DNA of 64,000 nucleotides from Humulus lupulus (Eukaryota; Streptophyta; Magnoliopsida; Rosales; Cannabaceae). The DNA lies in NCBI RefSeq assembly GCF_963169125.1, contig NC_084795.1:141459766-141523765 (forward strand). The letters are read 5' to 3'. How positions within the stretch are numbered: position 1 is the first letter of the stretch; each line of letters begins with the position of its first letter. Shown piece by piece: positions 22,115 to 34,159 of the stretch. A program made the position numbers and the translations under genes. The notes beneath the pieces were generated by a model, which was given only the letters and a program-made list of their open reading frames with translations, ran no database searches and was not told the origin of the DNA.

Positions 22115-24342
22115 TTAAATGTTACCCTCTTTTTTCCCTCGCAGCTTCAAATCGCCCTTTTGCACATCAATTAATGCCCGATCAGTAGGTAAAAATGGCC
22201 TTCCCAGAATAATCATAATATTTTTATCTTCCTCCATATCAAGAATAATAAAGTCTGCAGGAAAGATGAATTTGTCCAATTTAAAAAATAAATCCTCAAT
22301 CACTCCACGAGGATGCTTAAATGAACGATCTGCCATTTGTAAGGACACGGTAGTAGGTCGAGCTTCTCCCAATTTCAACTTGCGAAAGATTAATAGATGC
22401 ATTAGATTTATACTAGCCCCTAAATCACATAAAGCCTTTTTCACCACTGAGCCCCCTATAGAACATGGAATATTGAAACTACCGGGATCTTTATGCTTGG
22501 GAGGTAGCTTCTTTTGGAGTATCACACTGCACTCCTCAGTAAGTGTGATAGTCTCATAGTCCTCCAATTCCTTTTCTTTGTCAGAATTTATTTCATAAAC
22601 TTTACATAACTCGACATTTGTTCAAGTGCTTTGGCGAAAGGAATTTTTATGTGAAGCTTTCGAAAAAAAAATCTAAAACCTTAGAAAACTGCTTGTCCAT
22701 CATCTTCTTTTGAATCCTTTGAGGAGGTGGAATCGTAATGTGATGCTCAATACTTATATCTAGCTGCTTCTTCTCAAGGTTCTCATTAACCTCTTCTTCT
22801 ACTTTACCCATTTTCTCTTCAACCACTTTTGATAATAGAATAGGCTTCTTAACTAGCTCTTCTAACTCCTCAACACTCCTAAAGGATATTTCATTTCACT
22901 GCTCTTTCGGGTTTACCTCATTAGTGCTTGGTAAGTTCCCTTGAGCACAATTCATCATTAGGTTAGCCAACTAACCAATTTGAGTCTCCAGTATTTTAAT
23001 AGACTCCCTTGTCTCAGTCATAAATTGATTAAGAACATTAGAATGGGCATCAGGTTGCTTCATAAGAAGTGGCTGCTATGGTGGTCTATTTTGTGGTTGA
23101 TAAAACCTAGGAGGAGGTTGTTGGAATTGTTCCTAGTTCTGTTGGAAAGGTGGTTGAACACTCAGAGTATTATTTTTCCAAGAGAAGTTGGGATGATTCT
23201 ACCGCCCTTGATTATAGGTCATGGAATATGGGTTATTGGAAGCCCTTCCCTATGGATTGAACTTGTTCCATAGGAAACTTGCTCATATCCAGGATATGAC
23301 ACTGATTTAATGGATGGTCACTCCTATATGCCTCACATAGATTCTGTGGTTTCATGACTTGGGCTGAATGGTTGCTCTATTGCAACTGTTTTGTTAAGGC
23401 TGTCACTTGAGATGTAAGCATTGATATGACATCTAATTCAATCATTCCAGCCACCTTCTTTGTGTTTTCCCTTTCAGTAGGCCACTGGTTGTTTTTCATC
23501 GCCATTTCTTCTAATATATCATATGCTTTGTTGGCATCTATTATAGTAGTATCGCCTGCATCTGTTATAGTGTGAGTAGTACCGCCTAGCCCATTATAAA
23601 AATTATAGACTAACATCCATTTTTCAATCCCGTGATGAGGGCACTTTCTTAACAACTCTTTAAATCTCTCCCATGAATCATATAGTGATTCCCTCTCCAT
23701 CTGAAAAAAATTATTAATCTCCCCTCTCAACCTTGCAACCTTGGATGGGGGAAAATTTTTTGCGAGGAACTTTTGAGTGAGCTCCTCCCATATGGTAATA
23801 GAGTTAGCCTGTAGGGAAATCAACAAACTCTTTGCTTAGTCCCTTAGTGAAAATGGAAACAACCTCAATCTCATTGTGCCATCACTCACCCCATTCATCT
23901 TAAAAGTTGCACAAAGCTCCAAGAAATTAGCTATGTGCAAGTTAGGGTCCTCTGTAGGCAAGCCTCCGAGTTGGACAGTAGATTGGACTGTTTGCAGAAT
24001 TGCTGGTTTAGTGTCAAAATTATTCACATCAATTTTTGGAAGTCTAATGCAAGAATGCACTCCTGTTATAGTGGGAAATACATAATCTCATAAGGTCCAT
24101 GGTCCTTCTTCCATAGGAACCTCTGCAACAATTGGGATATCTGCAACATCTACTGCCATTTGAACATTATTAGCAACATTGTTCGCTACATTCCCTTGAT
24201 TCTCTACAATAGTATTTTCCAACCTCTTCTTCTTTCTCTTATTTCTGCAGGTTCTCTCTATCTCAGGATTCACTAGTATGATCTCAAATGACTTCCCATG
24301 TCGCATAAACCAATATTTCCTGAAATGAGAAACTGTAGACAC
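22115..24342 (-). pseudogene. gag-pro: Athila-type gag-protease, inactivated
   Basis: The minus-strand gag core at 23377-24060 contains KFLAKNFPPSKVARLRGEI and the ESLYDSWERFKELLRKCPHHG block characteristic of Athila gag. A degenerate zinc knuckle near 23330 reads C..Y....H....C. The protease at 22115-22567 contains LPPKHKDPGSFNIPC, then LCDLGASINLM (usually 'CDLGASINLMP'), ADRSFKHPRGVIED and GRPFLPTDRALIDV. These blocks identify the Athila lineage confidently. Frames are separated by stops near 23826, 24060 and 22640. Reverse transcriptase and integrase are absent downstream, so this copy could not have been autonomous. Confidence 0.88.
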
Positions 24343-24416
24343 AAACTAGATTAGAAGAACAAGGAAAACAACAAAATTATAGTAAAAATTAATTAATTTG
24401 ATATTATTAATTTTAA

Positions 24417-24434
24417 ATCCTCGGCAACGGTGCC
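24417..24434 (-). other. Primer binding site, Asp-tRNA type
   Basis: The minus-strand text is TGGCACCGTTGCCGAGGA, close to the standard Athila primer site. It lies six bases inside the LTR boundary at 24441. Confidence 0.85.
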
Positions 24435-24440
24435 AAAAAC

Positions 24441-25571
24441 ATGTTGAGAAAATTATGTACGCAAGTATACGTATTGTTTAAACAAGTAATAAAGTCCACA
24501 ATCATGAGTATCATCCCACAAAGACTGAATTACCAATTACTAATACTTAACTCCTAATCTTTATTTGCTTAATCAAATAGTTTTTTATAAGAGCAAACTA
24601 AAACATAAACATAAAAATAATGAAAAAAAAAAAATAGAAACTATAAACTATAAACAAATAATGATGAATACAATTAATTAATGGATAAAATTATAGGATT
24701 ATTAATTTCATCAACTATCTACCTATGCTTTTCTAATTCAATTCTCAGAATTTCTATCTCTATTATGATTGCGGATTACAAGTGTAAATTATATTCTTGT
24801 TATGACTTATAACTCTATACAATAAGTAAATCTCCTACATCCCTGTGGTAAATTAACATATAGCAGATATTAAACATGTAATCCCTAAGCTACAAAAATC
24901 ATACAAATACTCTTGTTCAATATAAATCTATGATTATTTGACTATAACATACTTATCCTTTACTTCCCTGATCTTAGGTTAAAATCATATAAATCATGAA
25001 ATTAATGGCCAATTAATCACAAGCATTAAACACGAGTTAAACAATTCACAATCTTTATAGATAATCTTAAGGTTTCAAGAAGAATCCATTAACATGCAAT
25101 AATGAAGATTAGTTCATGGCAAACATTATCAAATCCATTAAACTAAGTGTTAACATAAACTAAAGATGAAAAAAAGAAAGAAAGAAAGAAAGAAAAACTC
25201 TAAAGTCTCTAATGTTTCTCCAAAAGTCTCAAGCCATCTTCTCCCTGTTCTAACTCTAAATAACTAGGGTTTCATACTGAAAATCACATTACAACACGTA
25301 ACCCTACGTTTTCCCTATGTGTAATGACCCAAATTCCCTTCATTTAAAAATCTGTCAAATTCTTCTTTCTAGCCACCTAGTGCAGTCGTCCTACTTGCTC
25401 CGAAACACCAATTTTGTCAAAATTTCATCTTTTTGTCGATTTTGACTTCTTTTACGTTCAAAATTATCCTAAGTCCTAGAAAACCAAACATAAAATAGAA
25501 CAAAATAACCCTAAACAACTAAAATACTTTCAAAATAGACACACTAAAACAAGTATAACACTCGTTTATCA
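24441..25571 (-). repeat. Athila 5' LTR (1131 bp)
   Basis: Plus strand starts TGTTGAGAAAATT and ends CTCGTTTATCA, so the minus-strand LTR has TG and CA ends and is followed by the primer site and gag. The partner LTR is not seen in the window. The Tat element at 25581 begins only nine bases beyond this end. The right boundary is inferred from the TG/CA rule without a matching second copy. Confidence 0.75.
25171..25197. repeat. GAAA microsatellite
   Basis: A short run of GAAA units inside the Athila LTR; simple slippage product. Confidence 0.8.
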
Positions 25572-26009
25572 ATATATATTTGTTATCCCTCAAAAATCCA
25601 GAGATGAAGTGGCGAATGAGAAAGTTGCACGTGGCATCACAACTTAAGAAAGAACAACAAAGTATTGAAAAATTACCGACATACAAAGATGGATAGGTCC
25701 ATAGCCTATAGAAAGTGAACTAGGCCTAACCCCCAGGGGTGGTCAGCCTGACCCCAACCCCTAGGGGTGGTTAGCCTAAGCATGCCCAAGAATCCCTTGG
25801 GGTGGTCGGTCCACCCTATTCTTTATAGGGTTATTAGCCTACACTCCCGAAGACACTTCACTGGGTAAAACTCATGCTTGTTCAAACTGAGATCAACAAA
25901 CCTAGCACCCAGATAGTCATCAAGCCCAGCACCCAGAAGATCAGCAGGCTAGAACCCAGAGGGTCATTAGGCCTAGCACCCAGAAGATCAACATGATTAG
26001 CACCCAAGC

Positions 26010-28451
26010 TGTAACGACCCAAATTCGCTAATAAGGCTTAAGGGCCTTGATTAGCGTGCCAGGAGGGCATGATGGGATTTATGTGTGATTTTAACGATTT
26101 AAATGCATGGTTATGATTTTAAGCATGTTATATGACTATTTGTTTATCTGAGATGCATGACTATGTAAGTTAGTGTGCATGTAGGCCCGGATCGTGTTAG
26201 AAGGGCATAATTGTAATTTTGGTCATGTTTGGGCGTAACTGTATTGATATGTGTTGATTGTTGAGGCCACAGTGGTATGTGGATGTATCTGTGCTTTGTG
26301 ACTCGAGGCGATCCCAGTGAGCAGGCTAGCGGAAAGTGTTGTCAGGAATCTATACCCGGCTCGGGGCGAGCCTGGAGGTATGAACAGGAATTCAGAGAAA
26401 TAGATTGAGATTTATTTTGATGATGGGGGATAATTATTTGGTGATTTATCAGGTATTGGGAAGCAACGGGAAAATATTAGAGACACTTGAGGATTAGCGG
26501 GAATTGGGTAAATGACTAAAATGGCCCTACTTGGGTAAAAGGGGTTTAGAGTTAATAGGGAGGGCATTTTGGTCAATTGGCTTTTGAAGATAGAATAAAT
26601 AAGGCTTTATACACTTAGTGGATTTTGTAGAATAGAGTTAAGGGGCTGAAAAAGAAAGGAAAAAGGAAAGAAAGAAAAGAGAGAAAAACATGTGGGTTTT
26701 GAAGGGATCGATTTGGGGTTCTAGCACCTCTTCTTTTCAAATTTCTTGGGGCAAAGCTTAGTGGAGAGCAAGGATAGGCTGAGCATCAAGGATCTTGGGT
26801 TAGACTTGAAGATTTGGCAAGAACACATCAACTCTTGAGGTAAGTTCTTGAGGATTTCAGTTTTAGGGCTTTACTGGTTTTGAGCTGTGTTTTTGAGCTA
26901 AATGGATGGACTTTTGGGGAAAAGCAGGTCAAGCTTTGATGATGATCAAGCTAAGGAGGCTTAGGGTTGAATCAAGGTCGAAATTGCATTAATGGTATGA
27001 TTTCTAAGACTCTATCTTTGTGGTTTACTTGAATTTCTGGTTTAGGGTTGTTCATGGTAGATTTTGAGTTGTTGGGTTGCTTGAGCTTGGGATTGAGTTC
27101 TTGGGATGCTTGGGATGAGTGTGAGGTGTGTATAAGTTAGTTTTTGGGCTTGGAAAAGGTTTGGGCAAGTTTGGGGTTGAATTGGTTGAAGGAAATCGCA
27201 AGATGCGATTTTCGGGTTCTGATGGGCTGCAACTAGCGCTACAGCGCTAGTCAGTGAGCGCTGTAGCGCTAGTCCCTGTTTCTGGAGGGGTGTTCTGCTT
27301 GTAGCGCTACAGCGCCCTCTTTAGAGCGCTGTAGCGCTGCACTGTTCACAGAGGGGAATTTTTGAGTTTTAATGATGGATTTTGACCTAGGGTTCGGGGC
27401 TTGTTTCCGCCACTTTGTTTCGGGGATTTGGGACTTCCCGGGGGCTCGGGATTGGTCCCGAGGCTAGGTATTCGGACTTGGGGTTCGGTGTTGACTTTGA
27501 CCTATGTTTGTGCCTAGGTGTGCGCTAAGGCTCGGGTGGGATCGTGCTCAAGGAGTCAGGTGATCTAAGCTATTGATTGGAAAGGTAAGAAAACTATAAC
27601 ACCCGAGGTTAGGGCATGGCCCCAGATTGTATTATGTGCAAATGTTTAAACCTTAAATGAATCATGATGTGTGTGAATGATTATTTCGAATGTACTAAAG
27701 GTGTGATTATGATTAAATGAGCGGCTAGGGCCGAGTACGGCGTAAGCCGGGGCGGCCGTGGGCCGAGTACGGCGTAAGCCGGGGCGGCCGTGGGCCGAAA
27801 GTAACACCTAGCACATGGGATGCTATAGTCAGGGCGGGGCCCGGTGGATACATGTGTTATGCTATATTCAGGGTGGGACCCAAGGGATACATGAGTTATC
27901 CTCGCGGTGAGAACCGATACCCCAGGCTTCGGTAAGGCTCTGGGGCGGCATGGCCGTGTTTGCTTAGTCTAATGGTTGACTTGTTTATTTGTGGATTATC
28001 TGATATGATTAACCATATATATTTGCATATGTTATGTTCTGCATGAGTTTTCTTGCTGGGCTTCGGCTCACGGGTGCTCTGTGTTGCAGGTAAGGGCGAT
28101 GACTGAGTCAACCAACCATGAGTACGGAGAGCGTGAAGCGACGTGTACATGTTCGGCCTGCCCGACTGCTTTGGTTGAGGGTTTATTCGAAAATGGCTGT
28201 AGTAATCTATGATTTTATGATTTCTTAACTGTAACCTTATTTAAAAAATGTAATTAGCTTTCAAACCTTATTTTGGGATCCCAAATGTTTAATAATAGAA
28301 GTTTTAATGAAACGACGCATTTTCAAAGATTACAGCCTTAACTTTTAATTAGTCACACTTTTGTTTCAAAACCTCGGTTAGCGAGTTCATTGCACACTGT
28401 TTTGTCTTAAAAACTCACTTAGTAACGGCTCTAAGGAAGTAGGGCGTTACA
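26010..28451 (+). mobile_element. Solo LTR related to the LARD-like element (2442 bp)
   Basis: Starts TGTAACGACCC, ends GGGCGTTACA, with perfect TSD CAAGC at 26005-26009 and 28452-28456. The outer parts match the LTR at 299-2606, including the splice-like sites (26839/26840, 27584/27585, 28089/28090). It has two copies of the 33-bp unit near 27728-27793. The GC core differs strongly and consists of AGCGCT palindromes. A solo LTR forms by recombination between the two LTRs of a former full element. Confidence 0.93.
27235..27338. repeat. Two consecutive perfect AGCGCT hairpins
   Basis: AGCGCTACAGCGCT (27235-27248) pairs with AGCGCTGTAGCGCT (27257-27270), and AGCGCTACAGCGC (27303-27315) with the copy at 27325-27338. 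They lie where other LTRs of this group have the unrelated GCGCCGCGGC palindromes. Confidence 0.85.
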
Positions 28452-29000
28452 CAAGCTCTAGAGGGTCATCGAGCCTAGCACCTAAGTCTCACAGACCAAC
28501 CAAGACTTAGCGTTTTCCCAAAGGTTTTAATCGTGTATCGTCAACCAAGATCAAGAGAAACATAGAGAAGACCCACGATCTCATAATCCTGGGGAGGTGG
28601 ACACATATCTCCACTCACAATGATCGTGTACCAAACCACGATCTCCAGTACTACCGATCATGTAACAGCCCCTTGGTACGATAAATGACGGACCCAGGGC
28701 TTCATAAAGGGGACTTTTTTTTCCCCTTTGGGATCTCTTTTTTTGGACTTTTTGGATCGATCTTTTGGGTGAATTTGTGACGAGTAAAATCCGAGTTTAT
28801 CTTTGTAATTATATATCGAGCGATTAAATACAAAAGACTAAGTGGATTAGGTTATTAATTTTTCAGAAGAACATGGCTGAACCACTATAAATTCTTGTGT
28901 TTTGTTTAGATATTTGTACTCTGTCGTATATTATATTCATTCTGTTCAAAAGGTGTTTATTTTGTACATACGACCATTGCCCAATTTCACAGGTCAACAT

Positions 29001-29019
29001 TTTGATGCTTTCATTAAGA
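29001..29019 (+). other. Degenerate primer site of the Tat element
   Basis: TTTGATGCTTTCATTAAGA follows the LTR end. The second Tat element has TGGTGCTTTCATTGAGAG at the same place (54525-54542), so the TGG start here has become TGA. I do not recognise which tRNA is the primer. Confidence 0.65.
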
Positions 29020-29056
29020 GTGCGAAATCAAGAAACACACTTTCATCAGTTTTACG

Positions 29057-29750
29057 ATGCCTCCAAAATCCAGTCAGACAAAGAAGACGACTCCTAGGGA
29101 TTCCACCACTCAGGACTTCATCGATATCGTTAACGAACCTCAGGTGAAGGTTGGAGACTAACTTGATGAAGAAGATCCACAGGATGCTCACCAGGAGGAG
29201 ATGGCGCAATTTCTGGCGAGGCAGGAGGCCTTTGCTGCAGAAATTGCCCTCAAGAGGGCGACTATGGAAGGACAATGACGGGAGATAGATGAGAAGGTCT
29301 AGAGGATGATCCAGACGGAGCAAGAAGCAGACCAGAGGAACCAAGAGGCTACTGTGGCCCTTAAGGCAGCTACCCAATTAGCCCGAGCTAATGTAGAAGT
29401 TGTTGCTCAGGCGGTGAGGGAGGCTCAGGCCAAAGCAGCAGGAATGCGAGACAACAGTAATAGGGAGACCTAGGGGAGGAGTCGAACCCCAAGGATGCTC
29501 TCAAAGCCACTTTCAAGACTGCCTCTTCCATGACTAAGAATAGTAACACTTCATCTCAGAGTAAGAGTGTTACCAATCCGAAGGCCCCCTCCAAGGGGGA
29601 CAGACGAAACAACCCAGGAGATGAGGGTCAAACATCTGAGAGATGTGACAGGAATTGAAATGGTCGCTCAAAGTCTCAAAGTCATGTAGGAGGGGAGGCT
29701 CGGGGACAGGGTTGCATCGACAAGGGCAAGGCAGACCTACCACCCCTACA
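29057..29750 (+). pseudogene. gag: gag N-terminal part of the Tat element
   Basis: The ATG at 29057 opens a Lys/Thr-rich start (Met-Pro-Pro-Lys-Ser-Ser), followed by an acidic and Gln/Ala-rich coiled segment with in-frame stops near 29159, 29277 and 29301. The second Tat element has the same arrangement from 54569. The frame is cut by the minus-strand solo LTR and resumes at 32080. It would encode the N-terminal linker of the Gag structural protein. Confidence 0.7.
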
Positions 29751-29755
29751 CCCTC

Positions 29756-32074
29756 TGTAACGCCCTACTTCCTTAGAGCCGTTACCAAGTGAGTTTTTTT
29801 TTTTTAAAAGAAAACTTTGTGCAATTAACTCGCTAACCGAGGTTTTGAAACGAAAGTGTGACTAATTAAAAGTTAAGGCTGTAATCTTTGAAAATGCGTT
29901 GATTCAATAAAAACTTCTAGTATTAAACATTTGGGATCCCAAAATAAGGTTTGAAAACCATTTACATCTTGAAATAAGTTTACAGTTGATCAGTTCTAAA
30001 AATCATAGATTATTACAGCCATTTTCGAATAAACCCCCAACCAAAGCAGTCGGGCAGGCCAAACATGTACGCGTCGCTTCACGCTCTCCGTACTCATGGT
30101 TGGTTGACTCAGTCTTTGCCCTTACCTGCAACACGGAGCACTCGTGAGCCGAAGCCCAGCAAGAAAACTCATGCAGTACATAACATATGCAAATTATACA
30201 GTTAATCATATCAAACAATCCACAGATAAACAAGTCAACCAATAGACTAAGCAAACACGGCCATGCCGCCCCAAAAGCCTTACCGAAGCCTGGGGTCTCG
30301 ATCCTCACCGTAAGGATCTCACATGTATCCACTGGGTCCTACCCTGACTATAAGCATCCCATGTGCTAAGTGTTACTTCCGGCCCCGCTGCCGTTCTCGG
30401 CCTTGCCGCCCTCGGCCATAGCCGTTCATTTCACTATAATCACATATAGCATAAAATCAAACAACATTCAAACAAATATCAATTCATTTAAGTCTGCACC
30501 CTAACATGTAATGCAATATAGGGCCGTGCCCTGCAATCATCTGATCATGCAATATAGGGCCATGCCCCGCAATCACACTATGGGCTCATGCCCTATCCTA
30601 CGGGTGTTATAGTTTTCTTACCTGTACTCCGAGCTTCCTGATGCACTAAAGCCGCGAGCACGGTCCTCTAGCACGAAACTCTCCAATAACCTAGTCACAA
30701 CACACACATGAAACATCCTTTAATACTAATCAATTCAAAACCACTTCCCTGGACCAATCCCACACTCTCGGGACCTCTTATTCCCTAAAACAAAACATTG
30801 GAACCAACCCCCGAGTCCCCGGGCAAAAGCCCTAAAAACCAGAATTTTGACTGTCAAAATTGGCCTAGGGCCGCGACACTCCCTTCAAGGGCCGCGGCGC
30901 CCAGCGACTTGCCCCTCTCCTGATGCAACATCGCCCCGCGGCGCCCAAGAACAGGGCCGCGGCGCTCATACGCGAACCCAGATTTCTGGGTTTTCTCTTG
31001 CGTTTTCACCGAGCTAAAACCTTCCCAAATCATACCAAACCAATACCCAAACCCCAAAATCAATTTAAAACTTCAAATGGACCATCTAACAACCCATAAA
31101 CACTAGATTCAAGCTCAAAACACAATCACACTCACAAATCCACCCAATTGATTTCAACTTCAGCAACTTAAACCCATAGGCCAAAAACACAAACCCAAGC
31201 TTGAAAAACCTAAACCATACCTCAAAAATCTTAAACCACAACAGATAAAACTCTTAAAATTGCCTAGGATCCTTACCTTTAAGTGGAGAATCCACCCTTT
31301 GCTTCCTTGAATCCATCTCCAAGTCTCCGAAAATCAGCTCCTTCCCCTCTTCTTCTTCTTCTTCTTCTTCTTCTAGCTTTTCTTTTCTTCTCTTCCAATT
31401 TTTTTAACAAAACCAAAATATCACCAAGCCTAAACCGTGTACCCCATATAACCCAGCTGCCATATATCAAATTCCCAGCCAAATGACCATTTTACCCCTC
31501 CTTGCCTATCCTTTCCTAACTAAACCTCAAAGGCACTTAAGTCCTTTTACTTCTATTTCATTTCTACCATTTTCTATCTAGAACTTGTTACTCTCAGCGG
31601 TAATTAATGGTTACCCAGGTTACTCAATCACCAATAACCATTACCCGCTAAATCTCAACTTAACCATAAAATTCCCAAAGTACCCCTAGGCTGCTCCCGA
31701 GCCGGGTATAGAAATCCCGTTGTGACTCTTAAGTTAAATTTGCTCTCTAGGACTGTTTCGGCACGTGCATCACAATAATAACACCACACTCACGTGGTAC
31801 AATTCACAGAATACAATTATCACATATATGCCCTCAGCGGGCTAAAATTACCAATTTACCCCTATCGTGCAAATGGGGTCCCCATGCATATTTATTTCAC
31901 CTAATTATGCATACTAACCACATAGTCATGCATCTCAAATAATCAAATAGTCATACAACACGCTTTAAATCATAACCATGCATTTAACTCATAAATCACA
32001 CATAAATCCCAACCTGTCCTCCTGGCACACTAATCAAGGCCCTTAAGCCTTATTAGCGAATTTGGGTCGTTACA
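29756..32074 (-). mobile_element. Minus-strand solo LTR related to the LARD-like element (2319 bp)
   Basis: Plus strand begins TGTAACGCCC and ends GGGTCGTTACA, which is the LTR of 299-2606 read backwards. Perfect TSD CCCTC at 29751-29755 and 32075-32079. A CTT repeat at 31345-31373 is the expanded complement of the purine-rich leader. The GCGCCGCGG palindromes are at 30880-30965. Confidence 0.93.
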
Positions 32075-32079
32075 CCCTC

Positions 32080-33320
32080 AGTCTCGAAAGGGAAATGAAC
32101 TGATGAACAACACCAATATCGTGTTTGATAGGCATGGGAAAGATGCACAACCACAGGATCTGAGGGAGGTCATCAACAGGAGGGTCAGCGCTCAGGAAGG
32201 GGTACAGGGACCTCTACCCCACCTTGAGCAACAATCTCACCAACAGTGCATACTCAAATAGATGCACTCGTCACAACTGTCTCATAGAAGTAGGAGCCCC
32301 TTCAGTGTCAATATCCAAGCTGCTCAACCACCACTGAAATACAAGACCCCGAAACTCCCAACATACACTGGGAAGGATGACCCAGTACGACACATTGATA
32401 AGTTGAGGATCAGATGGAGTTACTCGGTGTGGAGCATGATAATAAGTGCAGGGTATTCCCTACCCCTCTCTCTGACTCAGCTCAGGAATGGTATTGGAAA
32501 TTCAAACCTGGATCCATCACTTCCTGGGAGCAGTTTAGGAAGGAATTTCACAAGGTCCTCAGTGCTGGAAGGATTCAACCAGTTTATGCCAATTAGCTAG
32601 CTGACATTAAGCAAGGGAAGGATGAATCCCTGAAGGACTACATCCAAAGATTCATGAGAAGCAAACCGAGCGTCCATAGTAGGAGATGAAGGGAAGTTCA
32701 TTGCCATCTCAGTAGGAATAATTTGTCGTAGTTCCTTGTGGGATAACATACACAGGAACCCCATCAACACCTTGCAGGAGTTCCTTGACCTAGTGGACAA
32801 ATACATGAAGCTAGATGACATTATCATGAAGGAAGAAAAAGGAATAAACCATCCGACCACTGTCAAGGCAGATAAGAATAGCGCAAACCCTCAAGGCGAT
32901 AATGGGGGCAATGGTAAGAAGAGGAGTACCTCAAGAGCCGAGTAGGGTGGAGAAAAGAAAGCTAAGTCAACACCAGCCGACAAACAGCCTAAGCATCAGC
33001 CCTATCAGCACAGGTTCACCAATTATACCATCTTGACTACATCAAGGGCTGAGATTTACTTGGAAATATAGTAGGAGGTACCATATTGAAAGCCACCACC
33101 CTTGCGTTTAGAAGGAAAGAGGGACAAGAATAAGTTTTGTTGCTTCCATAATGATTATGTGCACGACACAAACAAGTGAAAAGAATTAAAAGATGAGATA
33201 GAGTTTCTCCTTCGATCAGGAAAACTCTCAAGGTACTGAGTCAAGACTGAATCCCCGAGTAGGAATCCAGAGTTCCAAAGGCAGAGGAGTCCATAACTAG
33301 AGGCAGCAGTCGTAGACTTC
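32080..33320 (+). pseudogene. gag: gag capsid and zinc-knuckle region of the Tat element
   Basis: The Retrotrans_gag core runs at about 32330-32640, with YKTPKLPTYTGKDDP and EWYWKFKPGSITSWEQFRKE. It is followed by DNIHRNPINTLQEFLDLVDKY. The Tat-type knuckle near 33135-33190 reads C-C-F-H-N-D-Y-V-H then a stop where the last cysteine should be. Frame shifts near 32400 and stops throughout make it non-functional. Confidence 0.82.
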
Positions 33321-34105
33321 ATATTGGATACCATATGTGGGGGCCCTACATAGCAGGCAACAGTAACAATGCTCATGAGCGATATGCAAGGACCCTAAGA
33401 CATGAGGTAAGGGAATCTTCCCAGTACATGGAAGTCAAGGAGCGGTCTCCAAAGAATCCAAAGTATGAAAGTGAAACTCTCACTTTTACGAAGGATGACG
33501 CTAGGCACGTGAGTTACCCCCACAATAACCCTCTGGTCCTTACCATTCAAATCGCCAATGCCTGAGTAAAGAGATGCTTGGTGGATATGGGAAGCTCAGT
33601 AGATATCATCTACAAAACATCACTTAAGAAGATGAAGCTCATGGTCAAGGACCTGATATCGTGTTCCCAAGTGATATATGGGTTCACGAGACAATGATTA
33701 GTACTAGTAGGAACTATCAGACTACCAGTCACGGTGTGGGATGCCCCCAGGCATGAGATTGCGATGACAGAGTTCCTAGTGGTAGATTGCTCATCAGCTT
33801 ACAATGTAGTGCTTATGAGACCTCTCTTGATGGAATTACACACAGTAGTGTCTATCTGGCATCTATCTTTGAAGTTCCCCACAAGCGCAGGGCAAAGATG
33901 TGTACAAGGTAACCAAAGGGAGGCACGGGAATGCTATAATGTGTCAGTGGTCAAGGCAAAGAAAGGACAATGCATAAACAACATGGTAGTAACCTACTAT
34001 AAAGAGAATGAAGGAATCGATGAGGTTGTCAATATGGAAGTTGACATTGAAAGAAACACTCTACTGGACTCGGGGGCTCCTTTTAACAAAGATTTGTTAT
34101 TATAG
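33321..34105 (+). pseudogene. pro: Protease region of the Tat element
   Basis: The GGPYIAGNSNNAHERYARTLR block and a retropepsin-like active site DMGSSVDII at about 33586 (usually D-T/G-G-S-S) are visible, preceded by a stop at 33563. Further on lies FLVVDCSSAYN, matching the family's 'FLVVDCPSAYNAI.GRP' segment. The Met in the active-site triad and a stop near 33695 suggest inactivity. Confidence 0.75.
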
Positions 34106-34159
34106 CAAGTTTCCCAAAGCGAGGGAAACGACATCGATCCTCGCTTTGGGGATGACATC

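Larger units (their letters stand above)
25581..28999 (+). repeat. 5' LTR of the Tat element, split by a solo LTR
   Basis: LTR pieces are 25581-26009 and 28452-28999, about 972 bp when joined. The 3' LTR at 52068-53133 is 1066 bp. The difference is mainly a 93-bp segment present only in the right copy (about 52776-52868). The first part has repeated GGGGTGGTCGGCC-type motifs. The TATA position is decayed (GATAAATG near 28680) compared with TATAAATA in the right LTR. Confidence 0.9.

Noticed and set aside
24441..25571. Treating the Athila LTR as the left part of the Tat element
   Set aside because: The Tat LTR start at 25581 is fixed by its match at 52068 and by the ATATT duplication, and the Asp primer site belongs to the minus-strand element.
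31279..31486. Overlapping frames with poly-Leu or poly-Arg on both strands
   Set aside because: They are translations of the CTT/GAA microsatellite in the minus-strand solo LTR.
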